NCBI GenBank assembly: GCA_964509545.1
Contig: CAZDXQ010000001.1
Span: 372,001 to 436,000 of the forward strand
Origin: JADJWR01 sp964509545
GTDB taxonomy: Bacteria > Pseudomonadota > Gammaproteobacteria > Burkholderiales > Burkholderiaceae_F
Direction: 5' to 3'
Length of the DNA stretch: 64,000 bases
Part shown: in pieces, positions 1 to 8,857 of the stretch
How the letters are laid out: the number at the start of each line of letters is the position of its first letter
Numbering within the stretch: the first letter of the stretch is position 1
Position numbers and translations under genes: made by a program
The notes under the pieces: model-generated
Told to the model about the DNA's origin: nothing
The model's database searches: none
What the model saw: the letters and a program-made list of their open reading frames with translations, nothing else

Positions 1-527
1 ATGACGTCGTTGGGAAACACCGCCACGCCGCCGCAGCCGATCGGCTCCTGCCAGTTGACGAAAGTCAGCCCCGCCACCGACGGCGGCGCGGCCACCCCCT
101 GACACCATACCGGCAGGCCGGTGCCGAGCACGCCGGCCACGTCGCGCACGACGCCATCGGTGACCAGCGCGGCCACGCCGCGCCGGCGCATGCGCGAGCA
201 CAGGATGTCGCCGAAGATGCCGGCATCCGTCACCCCCATCGCGTCGACCACGGCCACGCAGCCCGCCGGCATCGCCTCGATGGCAGCCCGGGTCGAGATC
301 GGCGACGACCACGACTCGGGCGTGGCCAGGTCTTCGCGCGCGGGAACGAAGCGCAGCGTGAAGGCACGGCCGACCACGCGCGGCTGCTCCGGCCGCAGCG
401 GCCTCGTGCCGCGCAGCCAGACGTTGCGCAGGCCCTTTTTCAGCAGCACGGTGGTCAACGTCGCCGTGGACACGCCTTCAAGCTGCGCGATGACCGCGGC
501 GTCGAGCGGCTGGGATTCGACAGGCAT
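1..527 (-). CDS. RraA family protein (HMG aldolase / oxaloacetate decarboxylase-like), 3' end outside window
   Basis: The protein starts MPVESQPLDAAVIAQL and about 175 codons are visible; the C-terminus lies beyond base 1. The block ALVTDGVVRDVAGV (near residue 125) is the DGxxRD metal/substrate-binding signature of the RraA fold, shared by 4-hydroxy-4-methyl-2-oxoglutarate aldolases, oxaloacetate decarboxylases and the RNase E inhibitor RraA. An AMGVTDAGIFGD segment precedes it, as expected for this fold. The start at 527 has a GGAG Shine-Dalgarno six bases upstream. It lies 24 bp behind the DapA-family gene on the same strand, so the two are probably one operon for organic- or keto-acid breakdown. 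I favour an aldolase/decarboxylase over an RNase regulator because of this context; the substrate is unknown. Confidence 0.85.
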   Translation of the reverse strand, partial: MPVESQPLDAAVIAQLEGVSTATLTTVLLKKGLRNVWLRGTRPLRPEQPRVVGRAFTLRFVPAREDLATPESWSSPISTRAAIEAMPAGCVAVVDAMGVTDAGIFGDILCSRMRRRGVAALVTDGVVRDVAGVLGTGLPVWCQGVAAPPSVAGLTFVNWQEPIGCGGVAVFPNDV

Positions 528-551
528 CGGAAACTCCGCAAGTTGGGACGA

Positions 552-1481
552 TCAGGCGCCGAGGCGGGCCCGCGCATCGATGCGCGCCAGCCGCGCCAGC
601 AGGTAGTCGACCTCGGCGCGGGCGGCAGCGCCGAGCTTCGCGCCGGGCTTGCGCTGCGCCTCCGAGGCGATCACGCCGCGCCGCATCAGCACGTACTTGC
701 GCACGGCCAGGCCAACGCCGGCCTGCTGTTCGTAACGAACGAGCGGCAGGTGCGCATCGAACAGGTCGTGCGCGGCATCGCGCCGGCCTTCGGTCGACAG
801 GCGCACGACGTCGACCAGCATGTCGGGGAAGCAGTAGCCGGTCATCGCGCCGTCGGCGCCGCGCTCCATCTCGAAGTCGAGGAACAGGCCGCCGTTGCCG
901 GTGAGGATCGAGATGTGCCGCATCGATCCGTCGCGCTCGAAATCGCGCAGCGCCGAAATCTTGTCCAGCCCCGGCCAGTCCTCGTGCTTGAGCATCAGGC
1001 AGGACGGGTTGTCCTGCACGATTCGGCGGATCACCGTCGGCGTCATCACCACCGAAAACGTCAGCGGGTAGTCCTGGATCACGAACGGCACGTCGGCGCC
1101 GATCGCCTCCGCCGCCTGGCGGTAGTAGCCGACGATCTGCTCGTCGGTGCGCAGCGTGTTCGGCGGCGCGATCATCACCCCGGCCGCGCCGGCATCCATC
1201 ACATCGCGCGACAACGCGCGCATCGCTGCGAAGCCCGGCGCCGTCACGCCGACCACGACCGGGATGCCGGCGCGGCGGATCACGCGCTGCGCGATGGCCA
1301 GCGCCTCGGCGGCGTCGAGTTTCGGCGCCTCGCCCATCTGGCCGAGCACGGTGATGCCGGTCGCGCCGGCGGCGCGAAAGAAGTCGGTCATGCGGTCGAG
1401 CGAATCGCTGTCGACGCGGCCGTCGTCATAGAACGGCGTCGGCGCGATCACGAAGACGCCGCGGGCGGTATCGAGGCTCAT
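552..1481 (-). CDS. DapA/NanA-family aldolase or dehydratase (dihydrodipicolinate synthase-like)
   Basis: A 309-residue class I aldolase-type TIM barrel, the normal size for the family. The probable Schiff-base lysine is K165 (CLMLKHED) and the preceding tyrosine is Y138 (VIQDYPL); the GxxGE substrate-loop motif appears as GQMGEAPKL near residue 47. The residue pattern is not that of a lysine-biosynthetic DapA, and such paralogues commonly act on sugar acids, hydroxy-keto acids or similar catabolic intermediates. The start MSLDTARG at 1481 was chosen because the longer open frame upstream is low-complexity and runs into the divergent permease promoter region. It is followed by the RraA-like gene, suggesting consecutive lyase steps, and it diverges from an anion permease. 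Confidence 0.85.
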   Translation of the reverse strand: MSLDTARGVFVIAPTPFYDDGRVDSDSLDRMTDFFRAAGATGITVLGQMGEAPKLDAAEALAIAQRVIRRAGIPVVVGVTAPGFAAMRALSRDVMDAGAAGVMIAPPNTLRTDEQIVGYYRQAAEAIGADVPFVIQDYPLTFSVVMTPTVIRRIVQDNPSCLMLKHEDWPGLDKISALRDFERDGSMRHISILTGNGGLFLDFEMERGADGAMTGYCFPDMLVDVVRLSTEGRRDAAHDLFDAHLPLVRYEQQAGVGLAVRKYVLMRRGVIASEAQRKPGAKLGAAARAEVDYLLARLARIDARARLGA

Positions 1482-1700
1482 GCGGGTGTGGGTTGTGCTG
1501 CGGCAGGCGCAGTTGTACCACCGCTCGCCCATCGGGCCAGGCAAGACGGTCGGCGACAGGGCGTCGTCGAAGGCCCTCCTCGCAGGCGGCATGACCGGCG
1601 CGCAGTGCGAATTCGCTGGCCGGACGCAGGCGTCGCGCACGGGCTGCGCGTGCGCGGCACCTGACGCACAATCCGGCGTTCCGGATCCGGGCCGCTGCCC
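1482..1700. other. Divergent intergenic region between aldolase operon and anion permease
   Basis: 219 bp separate the starts of the DapA-like gene (minus) and the permease (plus). Both promoters must lie here. I see no convincing -35/-10 pair, operator or RNA gene. Confidence 0.5.
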
Positions 1701-2948
1701 ATGACCGCCACTGTCGTTGCCATCTTCGCCATCGTCTATCTCGGCATGATCCTTGGCGGGCTGCCGTTCCTGCAGCTCGACCGCACCGGGGTGGCGCTGC
1801 TCGGCGCGATCGCGATCGTCGCCATCGGCGACCTGACGCCGCACGAGGCAGCCGAGGCGATCCACCTGCCGACCATCCTGCTGCTGTTTTCCTTCATGGT
1901 GATCTCGGCGCAGATGCGGCTCGGCGGCTTCTACACCTGGGTCACGCAGCGCATCGCTGCGCTGCCGATCAACGCGCCGGCGCTGCTGGCAGCGCTGATC
2001 CTGGTGGTGGGGTCGTTATCTGCGGTTTTCAGCAACGACGTCGTCTGCCTGGCCATTGCTCCGGTGCTCGCCGATGCCTGCCTGCGCCGCGGTCTCGACC
2101 CGGCGCCGTTCCTGCTGGCGCTGGCCTGCTCGGCCAACATCGGCTCGGCGGCGACGCTGATCGGCAACCCGCAGAACATGCTGATCGGCGAGGTGCTGAA
2201 GCTGCCTTTCGGCGGCTATTTCCTCGAAGCGATCGTGCCGGTGATGCTGGGACTGGGGGCGCTGTGGGCGGCTCTGGCGTGGCAGACGCGTGGCCGCTGG
2301 CAGTCGGCGCGACCGGCGGATCCGGCGACAGCGGCCCGGCACGAAGCCGAGTATCCGCCGTTCGACCGCTGGCAGACCGCCAAGGGCCTGGCCGTGGCTT
2401 CGCTGCTGATCGTCGTCTTCCTGTTCACCAATCTTCCGCGCGACGTCGCGGCGCTGACCGGCGCCGGGCTGCTGCTGATGAGCCGCAAGCTGCACTCGAC
2501 CAACATGCTCGGCCTGGTCGACTGGGAACTGCTGATCCTGTTCATCGGCTTGTTCGTGGTCAACCACGCGCTCGAGCAGACCGGGCTGACCGCGCAGGCA
2601 GTGCAATGGCTCGCCGCGCAGGGCTTCGCCCTGAACGAACCGGGGCCGCTGTTCGCCATCGCGCTGGTGCTGTCGAACATCGTGTCGAACGTGCCAGCGG
2701 TGATGCTGCTGCTGCCGGCGGCGACGGAACCGTTCTCCGGACCGCTGCTGGCGCTGGTCAGCACGCTGGCCGGCAACCTGCTGATCGTCGGTTCGATCGC
2801 CAACATCATCGTCGTCGATGCCGCGCGCCGGCAGGGCATCACGATCGACTGGCAGCGCCACCTGCGCACGGGGCTGCCGGTGACCGTCGCCACGCTGGCA
2901 ATTACCGCGGCGTGGTTTGCCTGGCGCGCCGGGACGATGTCGCTGTGA
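1701..2948 (+). CDS. SLC13/ArsB-type anion permease
   Basis: A 415-residue polytopic membrane protein with roughly 10-11 hydrophobic segments. The signature region NDVVCLAIAPVLADAC followed by ANIGSAATLIGNPQNMLIG (residues about 112-163) is the first repeat motif of the ion-transporter superfamily (CitMHS, ArsB, NhaD, SLC13), and a second repeat is visible as LVLSNIVSNVPAVMLLLPA near residue 325. Members export or import dicarboxylates, citrate, sulfate or arsenite. Since it diverges from an aldolase/RraA operon, an organic acid substrate is the most sensible inference. ATG at 1701 is used; no strong Shine-Dalgarno is seen. Confidence 0.85.
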   Translation: MTATVVAIFAIVYLGMILGGLPFLQLDRTGVALLGAIAIVAIGDLTPHEAAEAIHLPTILLLFSFMVISAQMRLGGFYTWVTQRIAALPINAPALLAALILVVGSLSAVFSNDVVCLAIAPVLADACLRRGLDPAPFLLALACSANIGSAATLIGNPQNMLIGEVLKLPFGGYFLEAIVPVMLGLGALWAALAWQTRGRWQSARPADPATAARHEAEYPPFDRWQTAKGLAVASLLIVVFLFTNLPRDVAALTGAGLLLMSRKLHSTNMLGLVDWELLILFIGLFVVNHALEQTGLTAQAVQWLAAQGFALNEPGPLFAIALVLSNIVSNVPAVMLLLPAATEPFSGPLLALVSTLAGNLLIVGSIANIIVVDAARRQGITIDWQRHLRTGLPVTVATLAITAAWFAWRAGTMSL

Positions 2949-2981
2949 ACTCCGACCTGCGCCGATGATTGCCGGCTGCTG

Positions 2982-4280
2982 TCAGAGCGGACAGGCGCCG
3001 CGCTCGACCGCCTGCCGGGCGAGAAGGAACGTCGCCGCATTCCAGCTTTGCCCGGCCATGCCCAGCGGCGCCACCGTCTGGCCGTGGAACCACTCGGTGA
3101 AGCGCCAGTCATCGAGGCCGTTCACCTGTGCCAGTTTCGCCAGTTCGCGGCGGGCGAGCACTTCCTGCCCGAGCATCGCCAGCGCCAGCACCCAGAAGCC
3201 GCCGACGAAGGGCCAGATGCCGCCGTTGTGATACTGGTGCGGCTCGTTCTGCCGGTGGCGCGACATGTACGCGCGCCACAGTTCGTGCCTTCGGGTGATC
3301 GGCCGCGTCACCGTGCGGATCGGATACGGCTCCGCCATCTTCGCTGCCACAAGCGTCCTGAAGATCTCGTTCGCCCGCGACTCTCCGGCCAGGCCGCAGA
3401 GGATGGCGAGCAAGTTGCCGAACACATCGCCCTCGTCGCCGGCGTAAGACAGGTTGACGAAGCTCAGGTACAGCCCCGGGTCGCGCCGGCCGCGCGCCGC
3501 GTAGTGCCGCAGCAGGCGAGCGCGGCGGTACTGCGGCAGGTCGCGTCCGAACGGGCGGAACAGGTGGTTGAAATGATGGTGCGTGTCCTCGGCTTGCGGC
3601 AGACCGAAGCGCGACTTGACCCGGTACCACAGCGCGTTGGTGTAGAGCACGAAACCCGACCGCGGCATGATGTCGGCCCAGTCGCTCGCCTCGTTCTGCT
3701 GCAACAGGAAGAAGCGCTGGTGCTCCTGCGCCAGCAGCCAGCCGAGGGCCCGGTCGATGTGCCGCTGCCAGCGCGCACGCAGGGCAGGGTTCGCGCGGCA
3801 CAAATGGTCGGCGGCGATCAGCCACCATAACGTCGCGTCGATGCAGCCCAGGTACCAGAAGTCGGCGTCGCGCCCGTCCGGATCGACGTACTTGGGGATC
3901 TGGCCGTTGGGCGCCTGCAGCTTCGCCAAGGACTCGACGCTGGCCAGCGCGCCTTCCTCGAGCGCCGCGATGCCGCTGCCGGCCATCGCCAGCACGCAGA
4001 TGGCTGCATCGCGGCCGAAGATGCGCGTGTAGGCGCGGGCGTCGGCAGCACGGCTGCGCCGCGCCGCCAGGATGCCCTGCGGCGTCAGGTTGGCCGAAAG
4101 CAGCCGCAGCGACGCTTCGGCGCAGCGCGCAATGAGGTCCTCGTCGGTGCCTCCGGCATGTCCAGGCGCGGCGCGGGTCTCAGCCATGGCCGCGCAGTCT
4201 GCCGCGGCGACCGGTGCATCGCAAGGCGGTGCGGCCAGCAACGGTCGTGCGTGGCCAGTGCCGCTGTCCGCAAGACTCAT
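2982..4280 (-). CDS. (alpha/alpha)6-barrel glycosidase-like protein (GH100 / amylo-alpha-1,6-glucosidase type)
   Basis: About 432 residues from the ATG at 4280. Recognisable blocks in order are TRIFGRDAAI, PKYVDPDGRDADFWYLGCID, LLQQNEASDWADIMPRSG, YHNGGIWPFVGGFWVLALA and FTEWFHGQTVAPLGMAGQSW. This series of Asp/Trp-rich blocks is typical of (alpha/alpha)6 sugar hydrolases such as neutral invertases (GH100) and glycogen-debranching glucosidases. No secretion signal is evident. The open frame continues upstream to 4682 but would overlap the end of the penicillin-binding protein gene, so a start at 4280 (AGGT upstream) or 4187 is more likely. It follows the PBP gene after 167 bp on the same strand. 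Specific substrate is unknown; a cytosolic sucrose or alpha-glucan role is possible. Confidence 0.7.
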   Translation of the reverse strand: MSLADSGTGHARPLLAAPPCDAPVAAADCAAMAETRAAPGHAGGTDEDLIARCAEASLRLLSANLTPQGILAARRSRAADARAYTRIFGRDAAICVLAMAGSGIAALEEGALASVESLAKLQAPNGQIPKYVDPDGRDADFWYLGCIDATLWWLIAADHLCRANPALRARWQRHIDRALGWLLAQEHQRFFLLQQNEASDWADIMPRSGFVLYTNALWYRVKSRFGLPQAEDTHHHFNHLFRPFGRDLPQYRRARLLRHYAARGRRDPGLYLSFVNLSYAGDEGDVFGNLLAILCGLAGESRANEIFRTLVAAKMAEPYPIRTVTRPITRRHELWRAYMSRHRQNEPHQYHNGGIWPFVGGFWVLALAMLGQEVLARRELAKLAQVNGLDDWRFTEWFHGQTVAPLGMAGQSWNAATFLLARQAVERGACPL

Positions 4281-4447
4281 CCGCACCTGCGGTCCGGGCC
4301 TGCGACGCGCGGGACAAGACTCGATGGGCGCCGCTGCGCCAGCGCCGACGAGCAACGCCGGCGCCGCACTCGGTGGCCGCCGCAACGCCGGCCGTCGACG
4401 CCTGCCCTGCGCTGTGACGCCAGTTCGGGCTTCGTCGGCCTGCCGCG

Positions 4448-6757
4448 TCAGCGCGAGCGGTCGCTGCCAAGACCCAGCCAGCGCTTCAGCGTCGAGCCGA
4501 TGCGCGCGAACATCTCCTGCAGCCCGGCATCCGGCGGCCGCGGGAACTCGGCGCGCGCGTCGATGGCCCGCGCGGCGACGGCTTGCGCCATGAAGTCGCC
4601 GACTAGGTGCACGGCATTGTGGCCGCCCTGCCCCCAGTAGTCGCTGCGCATCGCCACCCGCGGGTCGTTGAAGCCGACCCACGCGCCGACGGCGATCTGC
4701 GGATGCATCAGGATGAACCAGCCGTCGGTGTTGTTCTGCGTCGTGCCGGTCTTGCCGGCGATGTCGCCGGGCACGCCCCAGGCATCGCGCAGCGCGCGGC
4801 CCGTGCCGCGGTCGACCGCGCCGCGCAGCATGTCGATCAGCCGGACGGCGACTTCGGAATCGAGCACCGGCTCGGGAGGTGAATCGAACTGCGCCAGAAC
4901 GACGCCATTGCGGTCGGTAATGCGCGTCACCAGCAGCGGCGGGCGAAACTGCCCGAGCGCGGCGAGCGTCGCGTAACCGCTGACCATCTCGAGCAGCGAC
5001 ACCGGGCTGGTGCCGAGCGCCAGCGACGGCACGGCGTCGAGCGCGCTTGTGCGCACGCCGGCGCGCCTGGCGAAGTCCGCCACCCGCTGCGCCCCGATTT
5101 CGCCGACCAGTTGCGCGGCCACGGTATTGCGCGAGTGGACGAGGCCTTCTTCGAGCGTCAGGTCGCCATCGCCGGTGTCGCTGGCCTCGCCGCTGTCACG
5201 CGGCCGCCAGCGCTCGCCGTTGGGCAGGCGCAGCGAGACTCGGCTGGCGGTGAAACTTCGCCAGGGACTGACGCCGGCTTCGAGTGCGGCGCCATAGACG
5301 AACGGCTTGAAGGTCGAGCCCGGCTGCCGGCGCGCCTGCTGCACGTGGTCGTAGCGGTCGATCGCGTAATCGCGGCTGCCGACCCAGGCCCTGATCCGAC
5401 CGCTGCGCGCCTCGATCGCCACCAGTCCCGCCTCCAGACGCGTCTTGCGGGCGCGAAGTTCGGCGATGAAAGCGGCATCGGCGCGCAGCTGCGCCAGCGC
5501 CTCCGACGCGCTGGCGCCGTCCTGAATTCGCTGCGCGTACTGCGGCGATTCGCGGATGAAGGCGTCGACGAGTTCGCTGCGCGTCGCCCACCAGTGAGCG
5601 AACGGCTCCAGCCTGTCGCGTGCCTTGCGGTAAGGCGCGGCGTTCGTGGCCAGCAGCCGGCCGCTGGACCGGCTCCATTCGACATCGGCCACCGCTTGCA
5701 TGTTTTCCATCTGCCGCCTGACGGCGGCCTCGGCCAGACGCTGCAGCCGCGGATCGAGGGTCGAGTGGATCACCAGCCCGTCGGCGAGCAGGTCCAATCC
5801 GAGCGGCTCGACCGCGGCCTCGGCGATGCGCCGCACCGCTTCGGCAAAGTGCGGCGCAAGACCGTCGTCAAGGTCCTGGCGCACGAAGTCGATCTTCAGC
5901 GGCCGCCGCCGCATTGCTTCGTAGGTCTTCTGCGGCAGCTTGCCGTGCCTCGCCATCTGCGCCAGCACGACGTTGCGCCGCGCCCGCGCCCGTTCCGGAT
6001 TCTGCACCGGGTTGTAGGCGCTGGTGCCCTTGAGCATGCCGACCAGCGTCGCGCTTTCGAGCAGGTCCAGCTTCGCCGCGGGCTTGTCGAAATAGGTGCG
6101 CGCCGCCATTTCGATGCCGACGGCGTTGTAGAGGAACGGGATGCTGTTCAGGTAGCTTTCGAGGATTTCGTGCTTCGAATAGCGCGATTCGATCTTCAGC
6201 GCCGTGATCATCTCCTTGAGCTTGCGCGTGACGGTCGCTTCGCGGCCGATCCGCTCCGGGAACAGGTTGCGCGCCAGCTGCTGCGTGATCGTCGAGCCGC
6301 CCTGGCGGTCGCCGCCGAGGGTGTGGACGATGGAGGAGAAAGTGCGGCGCCAGTCGACGCCGCCGTGCTCGAAGAAGCGGTGATCCTCGGTGGCGAGCAG
6401 CGCATCGATCGCGTGCTTCGGCACGCGATCCAGCCCGATCCACTCGCGGTTCAGCCGCCGGTAGCGCGCGATCACCGTGCCGTCGGCCGCCAGCAGCACG
6501 CTCGGCTTGACGTCGCGCGCCGCCAGCACACGATCGAAACTGCCGTCGATGGTCGGCGTGAACGGGATCAGCGCCAGCGCATAGAGCAGCAGCGCGAGCG
6601 CGGCGACAACGACGCCGAGCGCGCAGCCGCCCGCGGCGAGACGCAGCCGGCGCGGCAGCGGGGTGTCGCGGCCGCCAAGCGCGATCGCATAGGCGATGAC
6701 GCGCGCCGCCAGCGGACGGAAGACTGCGGCATGCAGCGTGAAAAATGGTCTACGCAT
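4448..6757 (-). CDS. Class A penicillin-binding protein (bifunctional peptidoglycan synthase)
   Basis: 769 residues from ATG 6757 (a TTG nine codons earlier, at 6784, is an alternative). One N-terminal membrane anchor lies near residues 45-68 (GVVVAALALLLYALALIPF). The GT51 transglycosylase domain follows with EDHRFFEHGGVD (about residue 120) and QGGSTITQQLARN. The transpeptidase domain has the serine SxxK motif in PGSTFKPF (about 480), the SRNT motif, and KTGTTQ (about 667). All catalytic motifs are intact, so it should polymerise and cross-link murein in the periplasm. Similar in size to PBP1a/1c but I cannot assign the subclass. The gene is the first of a probable pair with the glycosidase-like gene. 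Confidence 0.93.
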   Translation of the reverse strand: MRRPFFTLHAAVFRPLAARVIAYAIALGGRDTPLPRRLRLAAGGCALGVVVAALALLLYALALIPFTPTIDGSFDRVLAARDVKPSVLLAADGTVIARYRRLNREWIGLDRVPKHAIDALLATEDHRFFEHGGVDWRRTFSSIVHTLGGDRQGGSTITQQLARNLFPERIGREATVTRKLKEMITALKIESRYSKHEILESYLNSIPFLYNAVGIEMAARTYFDKPAAKLDLLESATLVGMLKGTSAYNPVQNPERARARRNVVLAQMARHGKLPQKTYEAMRRRPLKIDFVRQDLDDGLAPHFAEAVRRIAEAAVEPLGLDLLADGLVIHSTLDPRLQRLAEAAVRRQMENMQAVADVEWSRSSGRLLATNAAPYRKARDRLEPFAHWWATRSELVDAFIRESPQYAQRIQDGASASEALAQLRADAAFIAELRARKTRLEAGLVAIEARSGRIRAWVGSRDYAIDRYDHVQQARRQPGSTFKPFVYGAALEAGVSPWRSFTASRVSLRLPNGERWRPRDSGEASDTGDGDLTLEEGLVHSRNTVAAQLVGEIGAQRVADFARRAGVRTSALDAVPSLALGTSPVSLLEMVSGYATLAALGQFRPPLLVTRITDRNGVVLAQFDSPPEPVLDSEVAVRLIDMLRGAVDRGTGRALRDAWGVPGDIAGKTGTTQNNTDGWFILMHPQIAVGAWVGFNDPRVAMRSDYWGQGGHNAVHLVGDFMAQAVAARAIDARAEFPRPPDAGLQEMFARIGSTLKRWLGLGSDRSR

Positions 6758-7262
6758 TTTTTGCAGTGAACTTGCTCTCGCCAAGACAAACGACGGCGCG
6801 CATCGTCATAAAGGGCGCCCGCCGCGCCGGGTCGTTGTCGCGCATGCGGGGCCCCGGCGACCGCCGAGCCTGCGGACCGCGCGCGCAGCGGCCACGGCGG
6901 CCTTCTCCAAGCCGAAGTCACTCCGTGCGCCGCATGGACGCCGCGCGGGCGTCCGCCTGCAAACGGCGCACGACGCGATGACGACGACAAGGGTACGGCC
7001 GGACCCGTCGAGGCCAATAACCCCTTGCCGGGTCATCCGCTCGCTCGACGCCACGCTGCCGCCGCGCCCGATCGCAGACGGCAGGACTGCCGGCGACGGC
7101 GTTTGACACGCGAGCAGGCGACCATTCGACCAACGCGTCAGGGTCGCGGCGCATCGATGGGTGGCGCATCCGCGATACGGCGCCGACAATGCGCCCGTCG
7201 CCAGCGGGAACTTCGTCGTGGAAAAATGCATCGTGCACTGCAGTGACGCCAGCATTCCCGCG
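6758..7262. other. 505-bp divergent intergenic region, no gene seen
   Basis: This stretch lies between the PBP gene (minus) and a small lipoprotein gene (plus). It has a comparatively AT-rich patch next to the PBP start (6750-6790), which probably holds that promoter. Open frames here are short, overlap one another on both strands and lack ribosome binding sites or recognisable products. Confidence 0.4.
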
Positions 7263-7565
7263 GTGCGCCAGACCACGGAGGAACGGCCGGCCCGGTGCAC
7301 CGGGCATCGCTGGCGCCGACTTGCGGCGGTCGCCGTGGTACTCACACCGGCCGCCGGCTGCGTCGTCGTCGAACCGGCGCCGCCGGTCGTGGTCAGCCCC
7401 GGCATGCATGGCCCGGCGCTGCACATCCCGCCGGGGCACATGCCGGCCCCCGGGCAATGCCGCATCTGGTTTGCCGACCGGCCGCCGGGCCAGCAGCCGC
7501 CGCCAGGAGACTGCGATGAACTGCAGCAACGCGTACCGCCCGGCGCCTACCTGGTGCACGGCTGA
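7263..7565 (+). CDS. Small proline-rich lipoprotein-like hypothetical protein
   Basis: About 100 residues from a GTG at 7263; a GTG at 7161 and one at 7218 are alternatives and none has a good Shine-Dalgarno. A basic n-region (GHRWRRL) and hydrophobic stretch end at PAAGC, a weak lipobox, followed by VVVEPAPPVVV. The C-terminal half carries IPPGHMPAPGQCRIWF, then PPGQQPPPGDC and VPPGAYLVHG, a pattern I recognise from conserved proteobacterial proteins of unknown function in which a CRIW motif sits between proline repeats. It is probably an envelope protein. It sits alone upstream of a GlpQ-like gene. Confidence 0.6.
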   Translation: MRQTTEERPARCTGHRWRRLAAVAVVLTPAAGCVVVEPAPPVVVSPGMHGPALHIPPGHMPAPGQCRIWFADRPPGQQPPPGDCDELQQRVPPGAYLVHG

Positions 7566-7714
7566 GCATCGCGGCCGGCACTCTTGGCTTAGCCGCCACC
7601 CCGGGGTGCCGCATCGGCGTGAACTGCGCCGCTTGCTGGCCGTGGCGCGCCGCCATAGCGCAACCGGCACGTCCGCGCCGGAGGCACGAAACGACAACAA
7701 AGGGGGACTCGAAG

Positions 7715-8824
7715 ATGGTCCGCAGACTGCGCGTGCTCGCGTTCGTCGTCACGTCGCTGTCGATCGTGCTGGGCGCGTGTGAGACCGTCGTCCGCCAGCC
7801 GGCGCCGGGGGCAGCGCCGATCGTCATCGGCCACCGCGGCGCCTCCGGTTACCTGCCTGAACACACGCTCGCGGCCTATGCGCTGGCCGTCTTCCAGGGC
7901 GCGGATTTCATCGAGCCCGACCTGGTGATGACCAAGGACGGGCAGCTGATCGCCCGGCACGAGAACATCCTCGATGAAACCACCAACGTCGCCGAACTGC
8001 CGCAGTTCGCCGCGCGGCGCACGACCAAGACGCTCGACGGGTTCACGGTCACGGCGTGGTGGTCGGAGGACTTCACGCTGGCCGAGATCAAGCAGCTGCG
8101 GGCGCGCGAGCGGATTCCCGGGACACGCCCGGCCAATGCACGGGTCAACGGCCACCTGCAGATTCCGACGCTGCAGGAAGTGATCGATCTCGCCAAGGGG
8201 TTGGAAGCGGTGACCGGACGCAGGATCGGCATCTATCCCGAGACCAAGCATCCGACCTACTTCGCCAGCCTCGGCCTGGCGATGGAAGGGCCGCTGGTGG
8301 CGATCCTGAGGAAGAACGGCTACGAGGGCAGACGCGACCAGGTCTTCATCCAGTCGTTCGAGGTCTCGAACCTGAAGACGCTCTCGCAAATGACCAACAT
8401 TCCGCTGGTGCAATTGTTCGGCGGCGCAAACAGCCGGCCGTTCGACGTCGTCGCTGCCGGCTGCACGCTCACCTACGGCCAGATGGCCACCGCGCAGGGT
8501 CTGGCCGACATCGCCAGGTACGCCAATGGCGTCGGCCCGTCGAAGGGCTACGTGATCCCCGTTGTCGGCGGCGTGCTCGACCCGGCCAACACCACGAACT
8601 TCGTCCGCGACGCGCATGCGGTCGGACTGCTCGTGCACCCCTACACCTACCGGGCCGAAAACCAGTTCCTGCCCGCCAACCTGCGCATCGGCACCGATCC
8701 CAATGGCCGCGGCGACCTGCAGGCGGAACTGAAGATGTTCCTCGACGCCGGCATCGACGGTTTCTTCACCGACAACACCGATGTCGGCGTCAAGGCGCGC
8801 GACGCCTTCGTCGCCGGCAACTGA
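7715..8824 (+). CDS. Glycerophosphodiester phosphodiesterase, lipoprotein (GlpQ-type)
   Basis: 369 residues. The start at 7715 follows AGGGGGA ten bases upstream. The N-terminus is a lipoprotein signal ending SIVLGAC. The GDPD domain begins at once with IGHRGASGYLPEHT, containing the catalytic His and Arg, and continues with FIEPDLVMTKDGQLIARHE, containing the Glu-x-Asp calcium ligands and second catalytic His; GIYPETKHP and the terminal IDGFFTDNTDVG are also typical. It hydrolyses deacylated phospholipid diesters to glycerol 3-phosphate plus alcohol, here anchored to the envelope. It is convergent with the DUF1615 gene, whose stop is 34 bp away. Confidence 0.92.
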   Translation: MVRRLRVLAFVVTSLSIVLGACETVVRQPAPGAAPIVIGHRGASGYLPEHTLAAYALAVFQGADFIEPDLVMTKDGQLIARHENILDETTNVAELPQFAARRTTKTLDGFTVTAWWSEDFTLAEIKQLRARERIPGTRPANARVNGHLQIPTLQEVIDLAKGLEAVTGRRIGIYPETKHPTYFASLGLAMEGPLVAILRKNGYEGRRDQVFIQSFEVSNLKTLSQMTNIPLVQLFGGANSRPFDVVAAGCTLTYGQMATAQGLADIARYANGVGPSKGYVIPVVGGVLDPANTTNFVRDAHAVGLLVHPYTYRAENQFLPANLRIGTDPNGRGDLQAELKMFLDAGIDGFFTDNTDVGVKARDAFVAGN

Positions 8825-8857
8825 AGCAACGGCTGCGGCGGCGCGGCACGGCCGCCG

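Noticed and set aside
5111..6769. A 552-codon open frame antisense to the penicillin-binding protein gene
   Set aside because: The PBP has all catalytic motifs; the antisense frame has none.
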